Part shown: positions 54,830 to 64,000 of the stretch, one piece after another
How positions within the stretch are numbered: the stretch's first letter is position 1
How the letters are laid out: every line of letters begins with the position of its first letter
From: Prosopocoilus inquinatus
Taxonomy: Eukaryota > Arthropoda > Insecta > Coleoptera > Lucanidae
Assembly: GCA_036172665.1 (NCBI GenBank)
Contig: CM069876.1
Span: 50,003,001-50,067,000 of the forward strand
DNA: 64,000 nt
Direction of reading: 5' to 3'
Program-made: the position numbers and the translations under genes
Notes under the pieces: generated by a model
Told to the model about the DNA's origin: nothing
The model's input: the letters and a program-made list of their open reading frames with translations, nothing else
Database searches by the model: none

Positions 54830-57800
54830 ATAACAAACGGAAATTAAACGCAACAGAACTAACTAAAATATCGTGAATTAAAAAAAATTAAAACACAATC
54901 TAACTCATCCCAGCTCAAGCAAAAAGAACTTACAAAAATTCAGTTCAAATTAAGTTCGCGTCAATTCCATTCAAACCAAGCGAAACATAAAAAAAAATCG
55001 AGCTGGAAAAGTTAAGAAGTAAACACAAATTAAATCTGAATCGTATTTAAATTTGTGCCCGACACAAGTAAGAAAATAAATCGAAAAGAAAAAATTGAAT
55101 TTAGAACAAAACAAAAAATTAAAACTCCAAGTCAACCCGGCTCAAGCAAAAAAATTACAAAAAATAAACAATCTGTTTAATTCCCACGGAATATTGTGAG
55201 AAATGTTACCGTTGACAGACGAACTCCGCCCCGCACAAGTAAGAAAACAGATTAGAAAAAAAAATGAATTTAGAACAAAATCAAATCATTCTAAAAAAAT
55301 TACAAAAAATTAAATCTCCATTAAAATTAAGTTCAAATTAAGTTCGCGTCGATTCCATTCAAACCAAGCGAAATATTTTTAAAAAATCGAGCTGGAAAAG
55401 ATAAGAATTGAACGCAAATTAAATCTGAATCGTATTTTAAATTTGCAATTAAAATTAAAAGTCCAATCCAAGGTAAATTCGACATAACCAAAAAATTAAA
55501 AAAAAAAATCCTAAAATGTAAGAACGAAAGAACCTCGATAAAACTTAAGTCCAATCAATCAATCAAGGTCAAACCAACTACACTGGTCCGCGGCGTATTA
55601 AAATAAACAATCTGTTTAATTCCCACGAAATGCACTGTGAAATGCAACTGTAAACGGACGAACGCAAGCGAATTGTGATGAAACCTAACTGTGCCCGACA
55701 CAAGTAAGAAAATAAATCGAAAAGAAAAAATTGAATTTAGAACAAAACAAAAAATTAAAACTCTAAGTCAATCCGGCTCAAGCAAAAAAAAATTACAAAA
55801 AATAAACAATCTGTTTAATTCCCACGGAATATTGTGAGAAATGTTACCGTAGACAGACGAACTCCGCCCCGCACAAGTAAGAAAACAGATTAGAAAAAAA
55901 AAAATGAATTTAGAACAAAATCAAATCATTCTAAAAAAATTACAAAAAATTAAATCTCCATTAAAATTAAGTTCAAATTAAGTTCGCGTCGATTCCATTC
56001 AAACCAAGCGAAATATTTTTAAAAAATCGAGCTGGAAAAGTTAAGAATTGAACACAAATTAAATCTGAATCGTATTTTAAATTTGCAATTAAAATTAAAA
56101 GTCCAATCCAAGGTAAATTCGACATAACCAAAAAATTTAAAAAAAATCCTAAAATGTAAAAACGAAAGAACCTCGATAAAACTTAAGTCCAATCAATCAA
56201 TCAAGGTCAAACCAACTACACTGGTCCGCGACGTATTAAAATAAACAATCTGTTTAATTCCCACGGAATATTGTGAGAAATGTTACCACAGACAGACGAA
56301 CTCTGCCCCGCACAAGTAAGAAAACAGATTAGAAAAAAAAATGAATTTAGAACAAAATCAAATCATTCTAAAAAAATTACAAAAAATTAAATCTCCATTA
56401 AAATTAAGTTCAAATTAAGTTCGCGTCGATTCCATTCAAACCAAGCGAAACATTTTTAAAAAATCGAGCTGGAAAAGTTAAGAATTGAACACAAATTAAA
56501 TCTGAATCGTATTTTAAATTTGCAATTAAAATTAAAAGTCCAATCCGAGGTAAATTCGACATAACCAAAAAATTAAAAAAAAAAAACTAAAATGTAAGAA
56601 CTAATGAACCTCGATAAAACTTAAGTCCAATCAATCAATCAAGGTCAAACCAACTACACTGGTCCGCGACGTATTAAAATAAACAATCTGTTTAATTCCC
56701 ACGAAATGCACTGTGAAATGCAACTGTAGACGGACGAACGCAAGCGAATTGTGATGAAACCTAACTGTGCCCGACACAAGTAAGAAAATAAATCGAAAAG
56801 AAAAAATTGAATTTAGAACAAAACAAAAAATTAAAACTCCAAGTCAACCCGGCTCAAGCAAAAAAATTAAAAAAAATAAACAATCTGTTTAATTCCCACG
56901 GAATATTGTGAGAAATGTTACCGTAGACAGACGAACTCTGCCCCGCACAAGTAAGAAAACAGATTAGAAAAAAAAAATGAATTTAGAACAAAATCAAATC
57001 ATTCTAAAAAAATTACAAAAAATTAAATCTCCATTAAAATTAAGTTCAAATTAAGTTCGCGTCGATTCCATTCAAACCAAGCGAAATATTTTTAAAAAAT
57101 CGAGCTGGAAAAGTTAAGAATTGAACACAAATTAAATCTGAATCGTATTTTAAATTTGCAATTAAAATTAAAAGTCCAATCCAAGGTAAATTCGACATAA
57201 CCAAAAAATTAAAAAAAAAAACTAAAATGTAAGAACTAATGAACCTCGATAAAACTTAAGTCCAATCAATCAATCAAGGTCAAACCAACTACACTGGTCC
57301 GCGACGTATTAAAATAAACAATCTGTTTAATTCCCACGAAATGCACTGTGAAATGCAACTGTAGACGGACGAACGCAAGCGAATTGTGATGAAACCTAAC
57401 TGTGCCCGACACAAGTAAGAAAATAAATCGAAAAGAAAAAATTGAATTTAGAACAAAACAAAAAATTAAAACTCCAAGTCAACCCGGCTCAAGCAAAAAA
57501 ATTAAAAAAAAATAAACAATCTGTTCAATTCCACGGAATATTGTGAGAAATGTTACCGTAGACAGACGAACTCTGCCCCGCACAAGTAAGAAAACAGATT
57601 AGAAAAAAAAAATGAATTTAGAACAAAATCAAATCATTCTAAAAAAATTACAAAAAATTAAATCTCCATTAAAATTAAGTTCAAATTAAGTTCGCGTCGA
57701 TTCCATTCAAACCAAGCGAAATATTTTTAAAAAATCGAGCTGGAAAAGTTAAGAATTGAACACAAATTAAATCTGAATCGTATTTTAAATTTGCAATTAA

Positions 57801-58640
57801 AATTAAAAGTCCATACCAAGGTAAATTCGACATAACCAAAAAATTAAAAAAAAAAAAACTAAAATGTAAGAACTAATGAACCTCGATAAAACTTAAGTCC
57901 AATCAATCAATCAAGGTCAAACCAACTACACTGGTCCGCGACGTATTAAAATAAACAATCTGTTTAATTCCCACGAAATGCATGGGAAAAGCAACTGTAG
58001 ACGGACGAACGCAAGCGAATTGTGAAACCTAACTCTGCCCGACACAAGTAAGAAAATAAATCGAAAAGAAAAAATTGAATTTAGAACAAAACAAAAAATT
58101 AAAACTCCAAGTCAACCCGGCTCAAGCAAAAAAATTACAAAAAAATAAACAATCTGTTTAATTCCCACGGAATATTGTGAGAAATGTTACCGTAGACAGA
58201 CGAACTCTGCCCCGCACAAGTAAGAAAACAGATTAGAAAAAAAATGAATTTAGAACAAAATCAAATCATTATAAAAAAATTACAAAAAATTAAATCTCCA
58301 TTAAAATTAAGTTCAAATTAAGTTCGCGTCGATTCCATTCAAACCAAGCGAAATATTTTTAAAAAATCGAGCTGGAAAAGTTAAGAATTGAACACAAATT
58401 AAATCTGAATCGTATTTTAAATTTGCAATTAAAATTAAAAGTCCAATCCAAGGTAAATTCGACATAACCAAAAAATTAAAAAAAAAAAACTAAAATGTAA
58501 GAACTAATGAACCTCGATAAAACTTAAGTCCAATCAATCAATCAAGGTCAAACCAACTACACTGGTCCGCGACGTATTAAAATAAACAATCTGTTTAATT
58601 CCCACGAAATGCATGTGAAATGCAAGTGTAGACGGACGAA
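54830..58640 (+). repeat. A-rich satellite block 4: two-monomer higher-order array of about 635 bp
   Basis: Monomer A starts CAATCTGTTTAATTCCCACG, then GAATATTGTGAGAAATGTTA, at about 55167, 55804, 56245, 56879, 57517 and 58148. Monomer B starts with the same CAATCTGTTTAATTCCCACG but continues AAATGCACTGTGAAATGCAA, at about 55608, 56684, 57320, 57956 and 58590. A is about 440 bp, B about 195 bp. The order is A-B-A-A-B-A-B-A-B-A-B, with one B missing at 56245. Each A carries ATCAAGGTCAAACC. It lies inside the proposed first intron of KATNAL2. Confidence 0.9.
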
Positions 58641-58839
58641 CGCGAGGGAATTGTGAAACGCAAGGATGAAAAACCGACAGAAGGCCAAAAATAACGGGAC
58701 AGTTTTCAATTGTTTGAAGACGTATAACCAAAACACATGCACGTATATATATATTTTTTTAAACCAAACTCAGCAAACTTAGAGTTAAACCGTTTTCTTT
58801 CAAAGCGATTAATTTCAAGGCGAAACTTGAATTTTTTTT

Positions 58840-59825
58840 TCGGCACAGCGCCATCTCTGAGGAGCAGATGGCGGCGAAAACAGCAGAGGCATTTTGAGAA
58901 ACATTTTCGACGTTTTTTTTTTCTGTTTCTCTCACAATAAGAACGATTTGTAAATTATTAAAGACGATTTTCTTAACGCTATAGAACTATCTAGTTTAGT
59001 TTGTGTATAGAAATTGAAGCAGCGCCATCTCTTAGCAGAACGCAAAAATAACTCCAATACTTTACTCAAAAGGCAGTTATTATTATTTTTATTTTTGGAA
59101 TATTTTTGCGACGAAGGCGATTGCTAAAGACGACTGTCGCAAGGTTGGTAGGGCTGGATTGCAATATCAGTTTTACCAACTTTGAGACGACGGTTTTAAA
59201 GCGACGTCAATTGTCCGAGCGCTAAAAGACAACGACTTCTTAAATTATTTATTTTTTTTTAAGCCATTAATTTCAACTCAAGTCAACGAAAGCGAAACTG
59301 AATTGTTCGTTTTCGCCACGCCATCTCTGAGCAGAAGAAAGCGAAAACAACGAGTGTGGCGCCATCTCCTAGCTCGATGCAAAAATAACTTGTGTGCTTT
59401 TTTGAATCATTACTTAATATTTTCAGTTACACATTTGCGGTTATTGTTATTAATTTTTCTCTAATGAAACTGCAATAACTGCTTTTATTAGATTAATCAT
59501 TATTATTAATTATTATTAAAGGTAACTGTTCTAAAGCGACTTAACCTTTAATCAATTAATTAAATCCAATTGAAGTTAAAAGCGAAACGAAACTGAATTA
59601 CGCGGCAATTATTCAATAAGAAAAAGAGACGCAGTGCCATCTGTGAGCAGAAGGCAAAAATAGCGAAGGTGTTATGAGAGACACATTCGATTTTTCACCA
59701 TACCGGAATTTTTCTTCATAATAAGAACGATGTGCCAATTTTATTAAAGATGATTTAGTTTTTCAACGGAACGGAATTTGTTTGAGAACGAACGAACGAG
59801 TTTATAGCTACAGCGACATCTATCG
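58840..59825 (-). promoter_or_regulatory. Third cluster of AGATGGCGC-type sites (reverse strand)
   Basis: AGCGCCATCT at 58847 and 59021, ACGCCATCT at 59318, GGCGCCATCT at 59358, AGTGCCATCT at 59633 and AGCGACATCT at 59812. A single AGATGGCGCT on the plus strand is at 61339. The phrases CTGAGCAGAAGgCrAAAA and AACTCCAATACTTT-like pieces around them show old tandem structure. Function is inferred only from the motif. Confidence 0.35.
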
Positions 59826-59849
59826 TCAAACCAAGTTCAACAGTGAAGA

Positions 59850-61310
59850 TATTAAAAAGTGCAGATATTAAAAAAAAATTCGTTTTGTGTAAGTAATGTC
59901 ATAATCATGTTAGTTTTGCCATGGCCAGATGTCCCATTTATAGTATCTACGCTCGCTAGTATCTGGAGCGAGTCATTTAAACAATTTGATCGTGTATTGA
60001 GATTTTAGAGTTCTGTCGAAACAAGGTTGCATTAATTATTCTCATCGAAAGTCGAAGTTCAGCAAATAAAGTGCAGATATTACAAAAAAAAATCCTTTTT
60101 TGTAAGTAATGTCATAATCATGTTAGTTTTGCCATGGCCAGATGTCCCATTTATAGTATCTACGCGCGCTAGAATCTGAAGCGAGTCATTTAAACAATTT
60201 GATCGTGTATTGAGATTTTAGAGTTCTGTCGAAACAAGCTTGCATTAATTATTCTTATCGAAAGTCGAAGTTCAGCAAATAAAGTGCAGATATTACAAAA
60301 AAAATTCCTTTTGTGTAAGTAATGTCATAATCATGTTAGTTTTGCCACGGCCAGATGTCCCATTTATAGTATCTACGCGCGCTAGAATCTGAAGCGAGTC
60401 ATTTAAACAATTCGGTCCGTCGATTGAGATTTTAGAGTTCTATCAAAACAAGCTTGTATTAATTATTCTCATCGAAAGTCGACGTTCAGCAAATAAAGTG
60501 AAGATATTACAAAAAAAAATTACTTTCGTGTAAGTAAGTCATAATCATGTTAGTTTTACCATGACCGGATGTCCCATTTATAGTATCTACGCTCGCTAGA
60601 ATCTGGAGCGAGTCATTTAAACAATTTGATCGTGTATTGAGATTTTAGAGTTCTGTCGAAACAAGCTTGCATTAATTATTCTCATCGAAAGTCGACGTTC
60701 AGCAAATAAAGTGCAGATATTACAAAAAGAAAATTCATTTTGTGTAAGTAATGTCATAATCATGTTAGTTTTGCCATGGCCAGATGTCCCATTTATAGTA
60801 TCTACGCTCGCTAGAATCTGAAGCGAGTCATTTAAACAATTTGATCGTGTATTGAGATTTTAGAGTTCTGTCGAAACAAGCTTGCATTAATTATTCTCAT
60901 CGAAAGTCGAAGTTCAGCAAATAAAGTGCAGATATTACAAAAAAAAATCCTTTTGTGTAAATAATGTCATAATCATGTTAGTTTTGCCATGGCCAGATGT
61001 CCCATTTATAGTATCTACGCGCGCTAGAATCTGGAGCGAATCATTTAAACAATTTGATCGTGTATTGAGATTTTAGAGTTCTGTCGAAACAAGGTTGCAT
61101 TAATTATTCTCATCGAAAGTCGAAGTTCAGCAAATAAAGTGAAGATATTACAAAAAAAATCCTTTTGTGTAAGTAATGTCATAATCATGTTAGTTTTGCC
61201 ACGGCCAGATGTCCCATTTATAGTATCTACACTCGCTAGTATCTGGAGCAAGTCATTTAAACAATTCGGTCCGTCGATTGCGATTTTAAAATTCCATTAA
61301 AATAAGCGCA
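59850..61310 (-). repeat. 213-bp satellite repeating a Walker-A ATPase fossil, seven copies
   Basis: Units start AAATAAAGTGcAGATATTAC at about 60066, 60279, 60492, 60706, 60920 and 61133, with a first partial unit from about 59850. On the reverse strand every unit reads INGTSG(H/R)GKTNMIMTLL followed by T-Q-K-D-F, a P-loop of form GxSGxGKTN. Similar pieces occur singly at 63665-63725 (with GCGKTN) and 63785-63840. Stops and frame breaks follow, so none is a gene. The motif resembles A32-type packaging ATPases of Polinton/Maverick elements as I know them; other P-loop sources are possible. Confidence 0.7.
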
Positions 61311-61685
61311 GCTTGTATTTGTTATTCCCATCAAAACGAGATGGCGCTAGTATTCCGCGACGCAAGCTATTCACATCAATACATCATACGAACGACGCGA
61401 AATAAAAATCTTTTAACATCACTTCACACACAGCCGCCTGCCGTTGAAGTTCAGCAAATAGATTTCCTCGTCTGACACACAAAAGAAAAAAATAAAAATA
61501 AATTAAATTCGCTACATACACGTGCAGATGTGCAACTAAATTCTTTTGGTTTTTTTTTTGTTTTTTTCTTTGAATGAATGAATGAATGCCGATAGGTAAC
61601 AATTCGCTGTTTTCTGCTTGACCTTTCTTTCGTACTTTTTTGTTTTTAAAAACGTGTTTGTTTCCTTGCCGCTTGCCGCCGTCAG

Positions 61686-61966
61686 GAGAAGAATGAGACC
61701 AAGGAAAGACGCAGGAGCTTGCTCTACTTGATTGCGAATTACCTGCGCGAAAGGAACCTGCACGAAAGCGCCGATTCTTTGACGGCCGAGGCTCAGCTCA
61801 CCAACCAATACGAGGTCTGCGACAACATCGACCTCGACATCATCTTCCAGGATTACCAGAGCTACTACAACACGCGCTTCCACAAGCTGCCGAAGGTCCT
61901 GAAGAAGGCCGCCGCCGAGTGCGATACCACCCCCGTGCACAAGAAGAAAACCCCTGTACAAAAATC
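61686..61966 (+). CDS. KATNAL2: KATNAL2, LisH-domain exon
   Basis: The acceptor CTTGCCGCCGTCAG ends at 61685 and the donor GTAAGT begins at 61967; 93 codons plus two bases (phase 2 out). The product EKNETKERRRSLLYLIANYL, then RERNLHESADSLTAEAQ, is a LisH motif, followed by YEVCDNIDLDIIFQDYQSYY and a KLPKVLKK segment, both hallmarks of KATNAL2. KATNAL2 is a katanin p60-like microtubule-severing AAA protein; in vertebrates it is linked to cilia and sperm flagella. LisH mediates dimerisation or partner binding. After it comes a Lys/Thr-rich linker. An antisense frame (61536-61961) is a shadow. Confidence 0.9.
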
Positions 61967-62009
61967 GTAAGTCCTAATTTGTCCAAAAAAGAAAAAAAAA
62001 AGAAAAAAT

Positions 62010-62412
62010 CCATCTCTATACGTGCGTGCGATTGAAATCGAAACAGCGGCAATCGACGTTGTACGCTGCGCGTCGCCGTCAGCACCGCTTAGATTGGAGG
62101 GAGGTTTAACAGATTTTGCTAATACGTAAGTGCCAATTTGGCAAAAAATAAAAATTCCATCCCTAAACGTGCGTGCGATTGAAACAGAAACAGCGGCAAT
62201 CGACGGTGTACGCTGCGCGTCACCGTTAACGCCGCCTAGAGTGGAGGAATGTTAAACAGAGTTTTGTTAATTCGCCAGTCCAATTTGTAAAAAGATTCCA
62301 TCCCTTAACGTCCGTGCGATTAAGACCGGAACAGCGGCAATTGACGGTATACGCGTCCGCGCCGCGCCGCGCCGCTTACATTGGAGGCACGTTTAACAGA
62401 TTTTTTTTCGCA
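62010..62412 (+). repeat. Intronic tandem triplication next to the LisH exon
   Basis: CCATCyCTwaACGTGCGTGC, GATTGAAA, CAGCGGCAATcGACGgTGTA, CGCTGCGCGTC and TTTAACAGATTTT occur three times, starting at about 62010, 62158 and 62298. The second unit also begins with a copy of the donor region (ACGTAAGTGCCAATTTG, donor at 62126) like that of the LisH exon. A duplicated, potentially competing 5' splice site therefore lies 159 bp downstream of the real one. Confidence 0.85.
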
Positions 62413-62438
62413 AATTCGATTCATCCTGCCCTCTTCAG

Positions 62439-62812
62439 TTTTTCAGCAGCGGCGCAACCAAATTTGGCTCGCAACCCCCAGCAAGAAGAGAACCCTGCGA
62501 CGGCGAACTTTCGCATTGATGTCACAGGGCTGACGACTGCGACCCAAAAGGAAGAGGTTGCGAACGGGGGCGGCGGCGATCGGTATAACGAAAGGATATT
62601 AAATTCCAAGGCCCTCTGCGACTTCAAAGGGTACAACAGCGAATGGCGGGAGATGGCCGAGCTGATAATACGGGAGATCGTGCCGAAAAATTTGGGGGCG
62701 AGCTGGGCGGACTGCGTGGGCGTGCAGGACACCATCGAGCTCCTCAAGGAGGCCGTGGTTTATCCGGTGAGGTATCCGGAATTATTTGCCGGACTTACCG
62801 CGCCGTGGAGAG
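62439..62812 (+). CDS. KATNAL2: KATNAL2, linker and start of the AAA domain
   Basis: Acceptor CTGCCCTCTTCAG ends at 62438, chosen because it is the AG that joins the phase-2 LisH exon in frame. The exon runs 374 nt to the donor GTAACG at 62813 (phase 1). It encodes a Gln/Asn-rich linker, then SEWREMAELIIREIVPKN, SWADCVGVQDTIELLKEAVV and YPVRYPELFAGLTAPWRG, which is the conserved approach to the Walker A loop of meiotic-clade AAA proteins. The Walker A exon should begin in the next exon, beyond the window or late in it. Odd points: WADCVGVQD in place of the usual W-D-(I/V)-G-L-D, and a weak donor. Confidence 0.85.
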
Positions 62813-62989
62813 GTAACGAATTACACCTATTTATCAATTTTAAGGGGAAACACTAACGGGAAGACAGAAAAATTCAAAATGACACCCCCGGGTCTCTCAA
62901 TTTTAAAAATTGAGATTTTTTTACTTCCGCCGACGTGACGTGCATCATGTGTTCTAATTTTTTTTAGATTAATATGTTCGAACCCCGGA

Positions 62990-63061
62990 GTCGCTTTAGT
63001 TTAGGGGTTAGAACGTCCGGCGTGATGCCGAAAGGCCCGGGTTCAAATCCCGTAGGTGACA
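62990..63061 (+). tRNA. tRNA-like sequence, probably tRNA pseudogene or SINE head
   Basis: 72 nt with a seven-pair acceptor stem (GTCGCTT/AGGTGAC, with wobbles), D-stem GTTT/GAAC, anticodon stem TCCGG/CCGAA with one mismatch, and T-loop TTCAAAT. The A box TAGTTTAGGGG and the B box GGTTCAAATCC fit pol III promoters, and a T run lies about 27 nt downstream. The anticodon loop CGTGATG has G instead of T at position 33 and would read TGA, but a Ser tRNA would need a long variable arm. So it is not a normal tRNA. It sits on the same strand within the KATNAL2 intron. Confidence 0.5.
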
Positions 63062-64000
63062 GAATTTTTGTGTTTTCCTGTTAGCTATTTTTTTTTTAAA
63101 AAAGCTTTTTTATTTGTTTCATATTCTCTTCCTGTTAGCGTTTCCTCCGTTCCTTGTATTAATTTACCTATAGTTATTTATTTTCTACGCGCTTGTTACG
63201 TCAAGGTTATTTGCTGATCTTCAAAACGCACAGATCTTCTTCATTCAACACGTGAAGATCGTCTCCTCTTTACCCGCTAAGTAATAAAAGAAAAGAAGAC
63301 AATCGGTGCAATTTTTTTCTCTGCGCGTAAACAAAGAAAAAAATCGCCGAGGTTATGTCAGTTTAATTGCGAGGAGGTTATGTCGGTTGGTTTATTTACA
63401 AAACATCGCCTCCCCCCTTTCGCTTTAAAATCAATTCAATTCGAATTAAATGTAGTTGCTTTTGAATCTTGACCTTTAATTGAAGTAAATTTAGCAAGGC
63501 GCTCTTTGTTTGTTTGCTAAAAGTTAAAAGTCCAGCCTCGTCAATTTTGATAAGCGCATTTATGCTTTGCGGTTGTGTTTAGTAGAGAGTCGAGCATAAT
63601 GAGTAGAGAGGACATAATGAGTAGAACCAAAATAACGCGGATGTTTGAAAAAAAAAAATCCTTGCGATGCGTTGATAATGTCATGACCATGTTAGTTTTG
63701 CCACAACCGGATGTTCCATTTATCATTCGCCCATATTTCAATTGTGTTTAAAAATTGCTGGTAATAAAAATTGCCCTTTGCGTAAGTAATGTCATGACCA
63801 TGTTGGTTTTGCCATGACCAGACCTTCCATTTATAGTTCATTACGTACAAAACCGAACATAATAAGATCTTACGTGTAAAATATCTAAGAGCACTAAAAA
63901 CTGGGGCGTTATATTTCACTGAAACGAATTTAGTAGCAAGGTGACGTTTGTTTGTTTGCTAAAAGCGCCGCGAAACTCGTTTAACAACTCTAATAAATAA
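63062..64000. other. KATNAL2 intron, no exon recognised
   Basis: AT-rich with direct phrases such as AAAGTTAAAAGTCC and GTTTGTTTGCTAAAAG (63510 and 63948). It holds two single copies of the Walker-A fossil (reverse strand, 63665-63725 and 63785-63840). I find no sequence that could encode the expected GPPGTGKT segment. Confidence 0.5.

Noticed and set aside
58534..58742. Minus-strand frames of 61-65 codons
   Set aside because: They overlap the right end of satellite block 4 and its unique border; no support for coding.

Overview
The window looks like insect nuclear DNA, with a beetle-like or related pterygote as a weak guess. The reasons are spliced genes with GT..AG introns, a recognisable arthropod sex-peptide/myoinhibitory-peptide receptor exon, a KATNAL2-type katanin, Penelope-like and mariner-like debris, and a very high load of AT-rich satellites. 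Little of it is protein coding. Most open frames are chance frames inside simple or tandem repeats.

Layout. At the left (about 6.1-6.6 kb, minus strand) is the first coding exon of the sex peptide receptor (SPR). Its remaining exons must lie left of the window. At the right (54.3-62.8 kb, plus strand) are the first exons of KATNAL2, whose AAA ATPase core lies right of the window. The two genes are therefore divergent and about 48 kb apart.

Between them sits what I consider the main find: three members of an unrecognised gene family, at 17192-19058 (+), 25822-27647 (+) and 45738-49064 (-). Each has the same three-exon structure. Exon 1 contributes only ATGGAAC to the coding sequence. After a 54-61 nt intron comes a 45-nt signal-peptide exon (MERG-M/T-ICG...LAF-F/I-FAG). 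After a long intron comes a final exon that encodes a small secreted or surface protein packed with N-glycosylation sequons (paralog 1: 27 NxS/T sites, five in-frame 66-bp repeats), proline-rich stretches (paralogs 2 and 3), and a hydrophobic C-terminus that looks like a GPI-attachment signal. All three promoters carry a GATAAGG and a GATAA exactly 11 bp apart. Upstream of these is an inverted GATA element, preceded in two copies by a kappaB-like GGGAAT(A/G)CC. Paralogs 1 and 2 have almost identical introns but strongly different final exons, whereas paralogs 2 and 3 share the C-terminal CRASLPNG module and 3'UTR. The family is therefore mosaic, with an unusual intron-over-exon conservation pattern.

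Repeats dominate the rest. A-rich satellites at 0.65-2.5, 28.3-31.5, 46.6-48.0 and 54.9-58.6 kb share a TCAAGGTCA core, which is the FTZ-F1/ERR-type nuclear receptor half-site. A 213-bp satellite (59.85-61.3 kb) repeats a Walker-A ATPase coding fossil about seven times. Four clusters of AGATGGCGC-type sites resemble the CTCF core at roughly nucleosome-scale spacing. A 26-bp array of palindromic CTCACGTGAG E-boxes lies at 34.93-35.02 kb. There are several foldback/MITE elements, a Penelope-like fragment with a hammerhead ribozyme candidate, and a nested minisatellite at 51.4-53.2 kb.

Limits: all similarity statements are by eye from the sequence. Exon borders rest on splice consensus, reading phase and agreement among the paralogs, not on transcripts.
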